A stretch of 59,180 nt of DNA from Anaerolineales bacterium (GTDB lineage: Bacteria > Chloroflexota > Anaerolineae > Anaerolineales > Villigracilaceae): contig JADGEO010000021.1 of the NCBI GenBank assembly GCA_016744335.1, forward strand, positions 1 to 59,180, read 5' to 3'. Positions 33,228 through 42,062 of this stretch are shown here, piece by piece. The notes beneath the pieces were generated by a model, which was not told the origin of the DNA, did no database searches, and saw only the letters and a list, made by a program, of their open reading frames with translations. The position numbers and the translations under genes are program-made. The first letter of the stretch is position 1. Each line of letters starts with the position of its first letter.

Positions 33228-34151
33228 ATGCTACACATTCGCTCTCTCAACGAACTCTCTCTTTCTAAAACTCACCTCACCATTGGCGTTTTTGATGGCG
33301 TTCATTGTGGTCATCAAAAAATTATTTCAGCCCTCACCAAAGATGCGAAGAAAAACGGGGCAACTTCGCTGGTCATTAGTTTCTATCCTCATCCTGCCGC
33401 TGTCTTGGGCAAACGTCAAAACGTTAAATATCTCACTTTACCCAAAGAAAAAGCTGAAATTTTAGAGAAAATGGACGTAGATGTTCTCCTCACCCACCCC
33501 TTTAGTCAAAAAGTAGCAGCGCGTTCGCCCAAAGAATTTATGAAAGAAATTTTGACGCATGCTAAAGTTGAAAAACTGCTTATTGGCTACGATTTTGCCT
33601 TCGGTAAAAATCGAATAGGAGATGCCAATTACCTGAAATCGTTGGGATTCGAGCTTGGGTACACGCTCCAGACATTTCAGCCAATCTTCAACAGGGATTC
33701 TGTCGTCTCCTCCAGCCGCGTGCGGGATGCGCTCGTGTGTGGACGCGTGCGTGATGCCCATCAACTTTTGGCGCGTCCCTACGTTTTGCGTGGCTCTGTC
33801 ATCCGCGGCGATGGGCGTGGACGTAAGATTAACGTCCCTACAGCTAATATAGAAATTTCTTCTGAGAAAATTGTGCCTAAAAATGGCGTATATGCTACTT
33901 TTGCCGTTTTAAATGGCACAAAGCATCTCGCTGTTACTAATATCGGCATTCGTCCCACCTTTACACCCGATAAAGAGCGTGCCAATATTGAAACGCATAT
34001 TCTAGGTTTTAACAGAGATATTTATGGGGAAGAATTGAAATTAGAGTTCATCTCACATTTGCGTGATGAGAAAAAGTTTGGCTCAGTAGAAGAGTTATTA
34101 GGGCAAATTGGGGACGATATTAAAAAAGCAGAGGGCTTGTTGCGCTCCTAG
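33228..34151 (+). CDS. ribF: Bifunctional riboflavin kinase / FAD synthetase
   Basis: A 307-residue RibF. The N-terminal FAD synthetase domain has TIGVFDGVHCGHQ and LIGYDFAFGKNR. The C-terminal riboflavin kinase domain has GRGRKINVPTANI and GVYATFAVLNG. It makes FMN and FAD in the cytoplasm. Its 3' end overlaps the convergent RNase H gene by 32 bp. Confidence 0.94.
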   Translation: MLHIRSLNELSLSKTHLTIGVFDGVHCGHQKIISALTKDAKKNGATSLVISFYPHPAAVLGKRQNVKYLTLPKEKAEILEKMDVDVLLTHPFSQKVAARSPKEFMKEILTHAKVEKLLIGYDFAFGKNRIGDANYLKSLGFELGYTLQTFQPIFNRDSVVSSSRVRDALVCGRVRDAHQLLARPYVLRGSVIRGDGRGRKINVPTANIEISSEKIVPKNGVYATFAVLNGTKHLAVTNIGIRPTFTPDKERANIETHILGFNRDIYGEELKLEFISHLRDEKKFGSVEELLGQIGDDIKKAEGLLRS

Positions 34152-34887
34152 ATTGCAGATACCCTTCATCAATGGGCAAATCTCTTCCTCTTGCCATCTG
34201 GCTGGCTAATTGGTCACATCGCTCATTATCCATATTCCCAGCGTGACCCTTTACCCACCTAAATTCTACATCATGCTTTTCGTAGACGGAGAGTAATTTC
34301 TGCCATAAATCATGGTTTATTCTTAGTGTCCCTTTTGGGGTTTTCCAATTCTTTGCTCGCCAATTTTTTGCCCAGCCTTTTTCTATGGCATTAACCACAT
34401 ATTGAGAATCACTGAATAAAATTACATTGCTTTTTTCTGTAAGCGATTCCAAAGCTTTGATGCAAGCCAATAGTTCCATGCGGTTATTGGTCGTGAGCCG
34501 AAAACCGCCAGAGAGTTCTTTTTTGCTTTTCCCATCGCGAATAACTACGCCATACCCGCCCGGTCCTGGGTTGGGATTTGCGCCGCCATCTGTATAAATT
34601 GAAATCTTTCCTTCTACTAAAAAATTTTTATTATCTACTATAGATTGGGAATCTGGTAGTTCTTTAACCAAACTCAATAAATTAGGGGCATATTTTTGAA
34701 GTGTTTCATCTTTAAACTTTCCTAGCCATATTAGGGCTTCTTCTTTGGTATAAAAACCTTTATAAATGGCATTGTTATATCCCTGAACTTGCTCCGCGGC
34801 GCCCTTGTCACCAAACCAAGTTCTATAAAGCCCCGATTTATGCCCTTTGATAATTAGGTAGTATTTTTTCTTCTTTTTTTTGCTCAT
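34120..34887 (-). CDS. rnhA: Ribonuclease HI with viroplasmin-type N-terminal domain
   Basis: A 255-residue protein. The N-terminal ~50 residues (KKYYLIIKGHKSGLYRTW, then YKGFYTKEEALIWL) are a caulimovirus viroplasmin/RNase H hybrid-binding domain as in eukaryotic-type RNase H1. The RNase HI domain follows with catalytic residues in IYTDGGANPNPGPGGYG (D), NNRMELLA (E), LFSDSQYVV (D) and NMDNERCDQLA (D). It removes RNA from RNA:DNA hybrids. The ATG at 34887 (MSKKKKKK) begins the conserved domain; upstream frame to 35034 is not conserved-looking. Confidence 0.9.
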   Translation of the reverse strand: MSKKKKKKYYLIIKGHKSGLYRTWFGDKGAAEQVQGYNNAIYKGFYTKEEALIWLGKFKDETLQKYAPNLLSLVKELPDSQSIVDNKNFLVEGKISIYTDGGANPNPGPGGYGVVIRDGKSKKELSGGFRLTTNNRMELLACIKALESLTEKSNVILFSDSQYVVNAIEKGWAKNWRAKNWKTPKGTLRINHDLWQKLLSVYEKHDVEFRWVKGHAGNMDNERCDQLASQMARGRDLPIDEGYLQSRSATSPLLF

Positions 34888-34975
34888 AATTTGTTTTTTT
34901 GAACACGAACAAACACGGAATTTTTGCTTTTCTCTTAAAAAACTCTGTGTACTTTGTGCCTTTGTGGTGAGAAAA

Positions 34976-36250
34976 TCATTTCGCCGCTTCCAATGCCTGC
35001 CCCAAATCTTCAAGAATATCGTCAATATGCTCAATTCCTACGCAAAGACGGAGCGTTCCTTTGGATATTCCTGCCGTTATCAGCTCTTCATCTGAAAGTT
35101 GTCGATGAGTTGTTGAAGCGGGGTGTGCCACCAAAGATTTCGCATCCCCGATATTGACGAGACGTTTAAATAATTTTAACGAATCAAAGAAACGCACGCC
35201 AGCATCAATACCGCCTTTAATATCGAAAGAAAGGAGTGCAGAAGGTTTTCCTTTTGTATATTTCTTCGCCAATTCATAATAAGGGGATGTCGAAAGACCA
35301 CCATAATTCACCGATTCAACTTGTGGATGTGCTTCAAGATAATTTGCCACTTTAAAGGCATTTTTGCAATGCCTTTCCATTCGCAAAGCTAAAGTTTCGA
35401 TGCCTTGTAAAATCAAAAAAGCATTAAAGGGACTAAGTGTAGAACCCGTATTGCGCATAGGCACAGTTCTTGCTCGTGCAATAAATGCCGTATCGCCAAT
35501 ATCTTTTGCGTATACCACGCCATGATAAGCTGGCTCTGGTTCATTCATCATCGGAAAGCGTTTTGCGTTTTTCGCCCATGGAAAACGCCCGCTGTCCACG
35601 ATAATCCCGCCGAGCGAGTTGCCATGCCCGCCCATATATTTCGTCAGCGAGTGCACCACAATATCTGCGCCGTAATCAATCGGTTTTATCAATATCGGGG
35701 TCGCAACGGTGTTATCGACAATAAGCGGCACGCCGTGTTTATGCGCCATTTCGGCAATCCCTTCGATATCGGCGATGCTGCCAACTGGGTTGCTGATGCT
35801 TTCGCAAAAAACTGCGCTCGTTTTCTCGTCAATCAACTTTTCTAAGCTTTCTGGTCTGCCATCTTCTGCAAAGCGCGCTTCGATACCTAATCGGGCAAAG
35901 GCGTGGGCAAAAAGGGTGTATGTCCCGCCGTAAAGTTGTGGCGTGGAAACGATATTATTCCCGTGCTCGGCGATGGTTAGCACAGCGTAGTTTATTGCTG
36001 CACTCCCCGCACTTACTGCCAAGGCGCCTACGCCGCCTTCTAACTCTGCTACACGTTTTCCCAAGACGTCGTTGGTAGGGTTCATTAAGCGCGTGTAGAT
36101 ATTTCCCTCCACCTCCAAGTTGAACAAATCTGCGGCATGTTGTGCCGAGTCGAATTCGTAGGCGACAGTCTGATAAATTGGCACTGCCACCGATTTTGTG
36201 GAGTTTTCACTCTCATAACCGCTGTGGATGACTTTGGTTTCGTCTCTCAT
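34976..36250 (-). CDS. metY: O-acetylhomoserine aminocarboxypropyltransferase (sulfhydrylase)
   Basis: A 424-residue PLP enzyme of the Cys/Met metabolism family. VVHSLTKYMGGHG carries the PLP lysine. Early motifs are VIHSGYE and NIYTRLMNPTNDVLGKRVA. The length (above 420) and sequence match MetY rather than MetB/MetC. It makes homocysteine from acylated homoserine and sulfide. It is downstream of metA on the same strand. AAAAGG precedes the ATG. Confidence 0.93.
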   Translation of the reverse strand: MRDETKVIHSGYESENSTKSVAVPIYQTVAYEFDSAQHAADLFNLEVEGNIYTRLMNPTNDVLGKRVAELEGGVGALAVSAGSAAINYAVLTIAEHGNNIVSTPQLYGGTYTLFAHAFARLGIEARFAEDGRPESLEKLIDEKTSAVFCESISNPVGSIADIEGIAEMAHKHGVPLIVDNTVATPILIKPIDYGADIVVHSLTKYMGGHGNSLGGIIVDSGRFPWAKNAKRFPMMNEPEPAYHGVVYAKDIGDTAFIARARTVPMRNTGSTLSPFNAFLILQGIETLALRMERHCKNAFKVANYLEAHPQVESVNYGGLSTSPYYELAKKYTKGKPSALLSFDIKGGIDAGVRFFDSLKLFKRLVNIGDAKSLVAHPASTTHRQLSDEELITAGISKGTLRLCVGIEHIDDILEDLGQALEAAK

Positions 36251-36464
36251 ATTTTTTCCTTTTCAGGGGGATGAAGTGCCGCTTCGTACGTGCTTCGGCA
36301 GGCTCAGCGTAGACGTTTTTAGCTTGGGTGCCCTTAATTAGCGTTTCTTTGTAGTAGGGGATTTAGCCCTTATTGGGGTGAAATAACCGCGGAATCGGTT
36401 ACTGCGAGGGGATGCCCATAAAACGGAACCAAGCCAAAATTTACGTGTGGCGCGGTTTTATATC
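36251..36464. other. metA-metY spacer, repeat-like, no riboswitch recognised
   Basis: This 214-bp spacer would be the metY leader. It contains a CTTCGGCAGGCTCAGC sequence, which recurs in many genomes as an intergenic repeat, and paired GGGGAT/ATCCCC and ACCGCGG/CCGCGGT-type segments. I looked for the conserved cores of SAM-I, SAM-II and SAH riboswitches and did not find a convincing match. Confidence 0.4.
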
Positions 36465-37541
36465 CTATTTGGCATTCAGCCCAAGTGGGTCATCGGGATC
36501 AATATTGGGTGGGAAGGGAATCTTTCTATCCACATCCGTTAATTGGTAGACAAGACCGAGCCAATTATTGAAGAAGGCACGGCCAGTATCTCGCCAAGTA
36601 TTATCCAGATGCGGCTCGATTTTTGCTTCAGGAAAAGGCGGGATTTTGTTACCCTGCTCCATGGCGGCATAGACAAGTTCTTGATAATAATCTGCGATTT
36701 TAGCGGCTTCTTTACCGAAATAATTGTCGGGGTGGGGAGGATATTCTTTGCGGTCACCAGCGATAAAACGCAAGACTTCACGTTTATATTCTTTGAGCAA
36801 AGAGATGCGATCATATTCGGGATGCCCTTGAAGAAAAACAAGCCGAAATTGGTCGGGGCTGACGGCAAGGTGAACGCCGCCCTCTTCGCTATAGACGAGG
36901 GTTTTGTAGCCCGCCACTTCAAGTTGGGCGCGGCTGACATCGTTGTTGCGCGAGTGGGGGACATCGAAACGGGTGTTGCTATCGAGAAGCAGGGGATGCT
37001 CGTTCTGCGTGATGCGGTGGCTATAAACGCCCCATCGCTTTTTAGAGAGGGGCTTGCGCTGAATGCGAGATAGTGAACTTGCGATAGCGTGCGTGGAGAG
37101 ACAGGAGGCGAGTGTTGAGGTGATATTGGCTCTCGACCAGTTGATGATTTCTTGCAGTTTTTCCCAGAATGGCTCTTTATTGAGGGTTGTGCCGATAGGG
37201 TTTGCGCCAGTGATAATGAGTGCATCTAGTCCATCTTCTTTGAGCGCTTCAAAGGTGGTGTAGTGCTCCTTGATATAGGCTTGAGTCTCTGGGCTTCGTG
37301 CAGAATTGGGAATGGTACAAGGATGGATATAAAATTGCGCAATCTGGTTACTGCTTCCAACAAGACGTAAAAATTGTAATTCGGTCACTTTGAAAGCGGC
37401 ATCGGGCATCATATTGAGAAAGCCGATGTGAAGCTCTCGAATATCTTGTTTGAGGGCTTGTTCGAGGCTTAGTATTTCTTGGCTGTGCTGGCTGTTGAGA
37501 CGCTGAAAGCTGGGGAGGGGGGAATGAGCTACAAGGGGCAT
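36465..37541 (-). CDS. metA: Homoserine O-acyltransferase (MetA family)
   Basis: A 358-residue protein of the MetA/HTS family, a class I glutamine-amidotransferase-like fold. The catalytic cysteine is Cys147 in TLASCLSTHA, and the QGHPEYD stretch carries the catalytic His and Glu. RWGVYSHRI and DVPHSRNNDV are family motifs. The acyl donor (succinyl- or acetyl-CoA) cannot be assigned safely by eye; pairing with MetY favours an O-acyl route to homocysteine. The start follows an AT-rich stretch with no ribosome binding site. Confidence 0.9.
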   Translation of the reverse strand: MPLVAHSPLPSFQRLNSQHSQEILSLEQALKQDIRELHIGFLNMMPDAAFKVTELQFLRLVGSSNQIAQFYIHPCTIPNSARSPETQAYIKEHYTTFEALKEDGLDALIITGANPIGTTLNKEPFWEKLQEIINWSRANITSTLASCLSTHAIASSLSRIQRKPLSKKRWGVYSHRITQNEHPLLLDSNTRFDVPHSRNNDVSRAQLEVAGYKTLVYSEEGGVHLAVSPDQFRLVFLQGHPEYDRISLLKEYKREVLRFIAGDRKEYPPHPDNYFGKEAAKIADYYQELVYAAMEQGNKIPPFPEAKIEPHLDNTWRDTGRAFFNNWLGLVYQLTDVDRKIPFPPNIDPDDPLGLNAK

Positions 37542-37643
37542 AAAATTTGCTCTTTAGGTTTAAAAGGTATCGCCAAGACGCTAGGTTTTTATCTTTTACG
37601 CGTCTTGGCGATAACGCATTTTTCTTTCTTTATTTGATTGAAA

Positions 37644-38513
37644 TTAGGGAATCTCAGAAAATGCTTCCATTGGTGCAAAACCAACCCCTACCATGCTGGG
37701 ACCTGTATGTGCGCCCAAAACTAGAGACATGGGACCCATCGGCAACCAAGTGCATTCGAAAATATTATCAACCATCTCTCGGAGCATCTCTGCGCCTTCG
37801 GGATTATTAGAGTGCAGTACCTGTACCATTAATTTACTGCCCTTAGCATGTTTATCAGTGATTAAATTTGCCAGACCTTGAAGCGCACGTTTAAAAGTAC
37901 GAACTTGTCCGAGTTGTATATAAGTGCCATTCACTTTCTCTACGCCAATAAGCGGCTTAAGCCTTAGCATGGATGCAATTACCCCTTTCATGTGGCTAAT
38001 TCGTCCGCCATGAATGAGATATTTCAGCTCAGCGAGAGAATACATACAATCGGTTGCTTCACCGATGCGTTTTGCTAACTCCAAAATTTCTTCTTTTGCC
38101 CAGCCAGATTTCAAGGCTCGCGCCGCGGCATAAACTTGCCATCCCGCCGCGGCGGTGAGGGTTTTTGTGTCTATATGCGTCACATTTGCCTCAGGAACAA
38201 GTTTTGCGCCTTCAACTGCAGAATTATATGTGCCGCTCAGCCCAGAAGTCATGTGAATGGATAAAATTTCTGGGTCTGTGGTGGCTAAGCGTCTGTAGAC
38301 TTCGGCAAATTCTCCTGCCGAAGGCTGGGACGTGGTTGGGAGATTCCCGCTTGCGTCTAGCAGGGGGTAGAAATCTTTATGCTCAATATCTACGCCTTCG
38401 CGGTAGGATATGCCGTCTAGCGTGACGGTGAGCGGTACGGTGTGGATATTTAAATCGGCTTCTTCGCCTGTGGGGAGACGTAGATCAGTGCCGCTGTCGG
38501 TTACGATTTGCAT
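37644..38513 (-). CDS. DegV family fatty-acid-binding protein
   Basis: A 289-residue DegV protein: IVTDSGTDL at the N-terminus, SQPSAGEF with the fatty-acid-contact serine, and LSIHMTSGLSGTYNSA as the second conserved motif. Family members bind a fatty acid and in Gram-positives (FakB) present it to a kinase (FakA). No fakA gene is adjacent. CAGGAG precedes the ATG. Confidence 0.92.
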   Translation of the reverse strand: MQIVTDSGTDLRLPTGEEADLNIHTVPLTVTLDGISYREGVDIEHKDFYPLLDASGNLPTTSQPSAGEFAEVYRRLATTDPEILSIHMTSGLSGTYNSAVEGAKLVPEANVTHIDTKTLTAAAGWQVYAAARALKSGWAKEEILELAKRIGEATDCMYSLAELKYLIHGGRISHMKGVIASMLRLKPLIGVEKVNGTYIQLGQVRTFKRALQGLANLITDKHAKGSKLMVQVLHSNNPEGAEMLREMVDNIFECTWLPMGPMSLVLGAHTGPSMVGVGFAPMEAFSEIP

Positions 38514-38614
38514 TTATTGCTCCTGTTTTTTATCTAGTTGATGATTTGGTTATCACGCGTGTATTGGGCGTGATACCCTTTAATAAACATTCTCTAATAG
38601 ATGATTTAACGCCC

Positions 38615-39082
38615 TTATCCCAAATACGCCTCGAAGCAAATTCCCAATTCTTGGTAAACAGGCTTTTTGAAAGAGACAACGCTTTTTATCATTTCATCCA
38701 TGCTTGTCCACTTCCAAGCGTGGAATTCTTTTTGATCGCCGAGCGTGATGGCTTTATCCGAGCTTTCTAAGCGAAACAGAAACCAGCGATGTACTTGTCC
38801 GCGATGCCCAGCTCTTTTATGCTTCCTTTCTTTTGGAAATTCATAAACTGTCGGGCGAGGGGCTTCTGCAAGTAATTTTATATCATTCGCTTCTATCCCT
38901 GTTTCTTCGTGAATTTCACGTTTCACAGCTTTAAATAAATCTTCACCCTCGTCTAAACCACCTTGAGGGAATTGCCACTCATCGGGAAAATCTTTACGTT
39001 CAAATCCGAGTACTAAGCCATCTTTATTGATGATGACTGCACCTACGCCAGCGCGGAAAGTTTGTGTTTTCTTTTTTGTCAT
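38615..39082 (-). CDS. RppH-like Nudix hydrolase
   Basis: A 155-residue Nudix protein. The Nudix box is GGLDEGEDLFKAVKREIHEETGI. WQFPQGG and FRAGVGAVIINKDGLVLGFER match RNA pyrophosphohydrolase (RppH), and HRGQVHRWFLFRL is an RppH-type later motif. It may remove pyrophosphate from the 5' end of mRNA or act as an Ap(n)A hydrolase. TATAAT lies 14 nt before its ATG. Confidence 0.88.
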   Translation of the reverse strand: MTKKKTQTFRAGVGAVIINKDGLVLGFERKDFPDEWQFPQGGLDEGEDLFKAVKREIHEETGIEANDIKLLAEAPRPTVYEFPKERKHKRAGHRGQVHRWFLFRLESSDKAITLGDQKEFHAWKWTSMDEMIKSVVSFKKPVYQELGICFEAYLG

Positions 39083-39209
39083 AAATTTTTTACTCTATTA
39101 TAAAACCTGCAACGTATCTGTAAGATGCGGCGTAGGTCGGGATTAAAAAAGCGTAGGTTTAATTATAACCCGATGTGTAACGTATCCCAAAAGCAGATGC
39201 AATGAATGT

Positions 39210-40121
39210 CTACCCACGCAATCCCCGCACCTGTTCTGCGGCGTGATACGAGGAGCGTACTAGAGGTCCCGATTCTACCCATCTAAAGCCTAAATCTTTG
39301 CTAAATTCTTCTAGCTCTGCAAATTCTTCGAGGGTGTAATAGCGTTCTATGGGGAGGTGGTTTCTGCTTGGTTGAAGATATTGCCCAATGGTCAAAATAT
39401 CTACGTCCCAAGCGCGTAAATCTCGAATGACTTCTTTTAGCTCATCCATTTCTTCCCCCATCCCAACCATGATGCCCGATTTTGTTAGCCCGCTAGGCAT
39501 GAGTTTTTTTGCGTTTCGCAAGACGGCTTCTGAAACCGCATAATTGCTTTGTGGTTGAATTTCTCTAAAAAGTCGTGGCACGCTTTCTACGTTGTGATTT
39601 AATATATCAGGTTTTGCGTCCATAACGATTTTTAGGGCTTCCATGGCTCCCTTAAAATCGGGAATTAGGACTTCTACGGTGCAGTCGTCCATAATTTCAT
39701 GAATGCGGCGGATGACCATCGCAAAGATTGGTGCGCCGCCGTCTTGTCGTTCATCTCTGTTCACCGATGTAATCACGGCGTGTTTCAAATTCATCGTTCT
39801 CACGGCTTGGGCTACGCGCTCGGATTCGTGCCAATCTAATTTTTCGGGTTTTCCCCGTTTTACATCGCAAAATTTGCAAGAGCGAGTGCAAATATCACCG
39901 AGCATTAAAAATGTGGCTGTTCCTGAGCCGTAACATTCGCCCAAGTTCGGGCACATTGCTTCTTCGCAGACGGTATGCAAAGCCTTGTGGCGCATCAGTT
40001 TGCGGATTTTTTTTGTCGCTTCTTCTTTTTCGGGGCTAATTTTTATCCACTCGGGGCGGCGTTTTGGTTTAGCGGTAGATGCGTTTACACGCACTCGCGC
40101 TCTTTTGGCGGTATCAGGCAT
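39210..40121 (-). CDS. lipA: Lipoyl synthase
   Basis: A 303-residue radical-SAM enzyme. The radical-SAM CxxxCxxC is CTRSCKFC, and the auxiliary cluster cysteines are in [28 protein letters not shown] and [13 protein letters not shown] are LipA motifs. It inserts two sulfurs into octanoyl groups of lipoyl domains. No lipB or lplA lies adjacent. TATAAT on the minus strand (40188-40183) gives a leader of about 60 nt. Confidence 0.95.
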   Translation of the reverse strand: MPDTAKRARVRVNASTAKPKRRPEWIKISPEKEEATKKIRKLMRHKALHTVCEEAMCPNLGECYGSGTATFLMLGDICTRSCKFCDVKRGKPEKLDWHESERVAQAVRTMNLKHAVITSVNRDERQDGGAPIFAMVIRRIHEIMDDCTVEVLIPDFKGAMEALKIVMDAKPDILNHNVESVPRLFREIQPQSNYAVSEAVLRNAKKLMPSGLTKSGIMVGMGEEMDELKEVIRDLRAWDVDILTIGQYLQPSRNHLPIERYYTLEEFAELEEFSKDLGFRWVESGPLVRSSYHAAEQVRGLRG

Positions 40122-40335
40122 AAGGTCACGTCCGTTTCGGGGTTCACCATAGTTTTCTTGGTGTAGTTTTTTATTAGGCGGTATTATACTGCGAATCTGC
40201 GAGTCTCCCCAATCGTCCTGTGTTTTTTAGATTTTTGGAGGGTAAGTGTATTCCTCTTTGATGAGCGGAGTATGGGAATATCCTGAAAGTAGAGCTTTCG
40301 CGTAAGATTGGTTACTTAATTGGTGAAATCCCTGC

Positions 40336-40364
40336 TTGACCCTATCTGGGCATCACGGTAAAAT
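40336..40364 (+). promoter_or_regulatory. Promoter of the tRNA pair
   Basis: TTGACC (40336-40341), a 17-nt spacer, TAAAAT (40359-40364). The expected start is about 14 nt before the first tRNA. Confidence 0.7.
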
Positions 40365-40384
40365 CATGCTCGCAATTCTGAAAT

Positions 40385-40456
40385 GCGGGAGTCGCCAAGT
40401 GGTAAGGCATCAGCCTTCCAAGCTGACACTCGCGGGTTCGAATCCCGTCTCCCGCT
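40385..40456 (+). tRNA. tRNA-Gly(UCC)
   Basis: Acceptor stem GCGGGAG / CTCCCGC, D-arm GCC/GGC, anticodon stem TCAGC/GCTGA with loop CTTCCAA (anticodon TCC), T-arm CGGGTTCGAATCCCG. The 3' CCA is not encoded. Confidence 0.95.
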
Positions 40457-40470
40457 CAGGTTAGTTGCAG

Positions 40471-40516
40471 GTTTCAAGTTCAAGGTTGAAGATTTTTTTA
40501 GCTTTGAACTTGAAAC
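40471..40516. repeat. Inverted repeat between the tRNA genes
   Basis: GTTTCAAGTTCAA (40471-40483) and TTGAACTTGAAAC (40504-40516), perfect arms around a T-rich loop. It may affect processing of the tandem tRNA transcript or be a REP-like repeat. Confidence 0.65.
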
Positions 40517-40540
40517 TTTCAACTTTCAACCAAAATAAAG

Positions 40541-40613
40541 GGGCCCGTGGCGCAGCGGTTAGCGCAAACGACTCATAATCGTTTGGTCGCTGGTTCGAAT
40601 CCAGCCGGGCCCA
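40541..40613 (+). tRNA. tRNA with CAU anticodon, probably Ile2 (or elongator Met)
   Basis: Acceptor GGGCCCG / CGGGCCC, D-arm GCGC/GCGC, anticodon loop CTCATAA (anticodon CAT), T-arm GCTGGTTCGAATCCAGC. The arm sequences (ACTCATAATCGTTTGGTCGCTGG) closely resemble bacterial tRNA-Ile2, whose C34 is converted to lysidine, rather than initiator tRNA. A T run follows the gene. The 3' CCA is not encoded. Confidence 0.9.
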
Positions 40614-40790
40614 CTTTTTTTATATTCTTTAGGGGGGATTTGTTTTTTTATTAGCACTTTTTACCTTTTTTAAAGTTTAATCCCTTTGTATTTTAAGTTC
40701 TCTTTCTTGTCTAACTGACTAAAAGGCTGTAGAAAGAGGCAGGTTGGCATGAGGCCTCGATGCAGAAAATAGTAATAAAGGAGAAATATA

Positions 40791-41159
40791 ATGAGTTGTT
40801 TAGGTAATACAATTTGGCTAATTTTTGGTGGTTTTATCTCAGGGATGGGCTATATTATTGGCGGGATGCTTTTCATGATAACGATTATTGGCATCCCCTT
40901 TGGTGTACAGGCGATGAAGCTGGGCGTTGCTACAATGTCGCCTTTTGGACGTGAAATTGTAGAGTTGGATAATGCGGGGGGTGCGCTGAATATATTTTTA
41001 AATGTTCTTTGGGCACTTCTTTTTGGTTGGGAGATTGCTATATCTCATATTTTGCATGGTGCACTTCTTGCGATTACCATTATTGGTTTGCCCTTTGCTA
41101 TGCAACATTTTAAGTTGATTCCGCTGGCTCTTTTCCCGTTTGGAAGAGAGTTGCGTTAG
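40791..41159 (+). CDS. YccF domain-containing membrane protein
   Basis: A 122-residue protein of the YccF family, built from two related halves: LIFGGFISGMGYIIGGMLFMITIIGIPFG (in the first half) and ILHGALLAITIIGLPFAMQHFKL in the second, each followed by a PFGRE motif. It is an inner-membrane protein of unknown function. AAAGGAG precedes the ATG. Confidence 0.85.
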   Translation: MSCLGNTIWLIFGGFISGMGYIIGGMLFMITIIGIPFGVQAMKLGVATMSPFGREIVELDNAGGALNIFLNVLWALLFGWEIAISHILHGALLAITIIGLPFAMQHFKLIPLALFPFGRELR

Positions 41160-41189
41160 TGTTCAGTGTGAATTTTTTGGAGAATTTAT

Positions 41190-41891
41190 ATGAATAATTG
41201 GGTAGCCCTTATCATCACCTTTACTGCCATACTCGGTTTTTTACGTTTGATGGATTTTTTTGCGCATCGGGGCTGGATAGAATCGCGTTTGAGCCGCAAA
41301 ATTATTCATATTGGCACTGGGCCTATCTTTGTGCTATGTTGGCTTCTTTTTGATAATACGCCTGCCGCGCGTTGGATGGCGGCATTGGTTCCCTTTGCGA
41401 TTACAGTACAATTCGCTTTGATAGGTTTCGGTATTCTCAAAGATGAAGCTTCTGTAAAAGCCATGTCTCGTACTGGCGACCCTAAAGAAATTTTACGCGG
41501 TCCTCTTTATTATGGTATTGCTTTTGTTTTGATGACTATCATTTTCTGGAAAGATTCTCCTGTTGGCGTTATCGCCCTGATGATGATGTGTGGCGGTGAT
41601 GGGATAGCCGATGTGGTCGGACGGAATATAAAATCGCCAAAATTGCCTTGGAGTAGAGAGAAAACGGTTGCTGGCTCTCTAGCAGTATTTCTTGGCGGAT
41701 GGGTGCTTGCTGTTTTGGTAGTTTTAATTTATGGCTACTCAGGTGTTTCGGGTTTTTCAGCCGCCGATTCTCTTTTTTCTATTGCCATTATTGCCTTTGG
41801 CGTTATGCTGGTTGAATCCCTCCCCTTTAAGGATGTTGATAACTTAACCACTACGTTAATGGCGGTAATTTTAGGCAGTTTTTTCTTCTGA
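41190..41891 (+). CDS. Phytol/dolichol kinase-like integral membrane protein
   Basis: A 233-residue protein with six or seven membrane segments. SRKIIHIGTGPIF is the family's N-terminal motif, and GGDGIADVVGR with KLPWSREKTVAGS are the CTP/CDP-alcohol kinase motifs of the phytol kinase / dolichol kinase / phosphatidate cytidylyltransferase superfamily. It probably phosphorylates an isoprenoid or long-chain alcohol in the membrane with CTP. Its neighbour at 43406, an acyl-ACP-reductase-like gene, could supply a fatty aldehyde or alcohol precursor, but this is inference. GGAG precedes the ATG. Confidence 0.82.
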   Translation: MNNWVALIITFTAILGFLRLMDFFAHRGWIESRLSRKIIHIGTGPIFVLCWLLFDNTPAARWMAALVPFAITVQFALIGFGILKDEASVKAMSRTGDPKEILRGPLYYGIAFVLMTIIFWKDSPVGVIALMMMCGGDGIADVVGRNIKSPKLPWSREKTVAGSLAVFLGGWVLAVLVVLIYGYSGVSGFSAADSLFSIAIIAFGVMLVESLPFKDVDNLTTTLMAVILGSFFF

Positions 41892-41948
41892 GTTTCACCC
41901 AATCTATGCAAAGAAGTGGTAAGATTGACTACTGAAAAAATAATAGAA

Positions 41949-42041
41949 TAGACTTTATTAGAAATATAATTTTAGCGGTTAGAAGAACCCGTTTCCTTGA
42001 TTAGGGAGCGGGTTCTTCTAGCCTATTTCTAATAGTGTTTA
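41949..42041. mobile_element. 93-bp foldback, MITE-like
   Basis: Left end TAGACTTTATTAGAAATA and right end TATTTCTAATAGTGTTTA are imperfect terminal inverted repeats with TA ends. Inside, AGAAGAACCCG and CGGGTTCTTCT form a second stem. No coding capacity. Like the 113-bp MITEs it begins TAGAC, so the two families may share a transposase type. Confidence 0.65.
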
Positions 42042-42062
42042 GGTGAGTTAAGGTTTTGTTTT

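Noticed and set aside
36251..36464. Possible SAM riboswitch upstream of metY
   Set aside because: No conserved SAM-I, SAM-II or SAH core found; the paired segments look like common intergenic repeats.
36539..37225. 228-residue minus-strand frame inside metA
   Set aside because: Same strand, shifted frame, Ser-rich low-complexity product; clear shadow of metA.
40541..40613. Initiator tRNA-fMet
   Set aside because: It has a fully paired acceptor stem (G1-C72) and no GGG/CCC anticodon-stem pairs of initiators; it resembles tRNA-Ile2.
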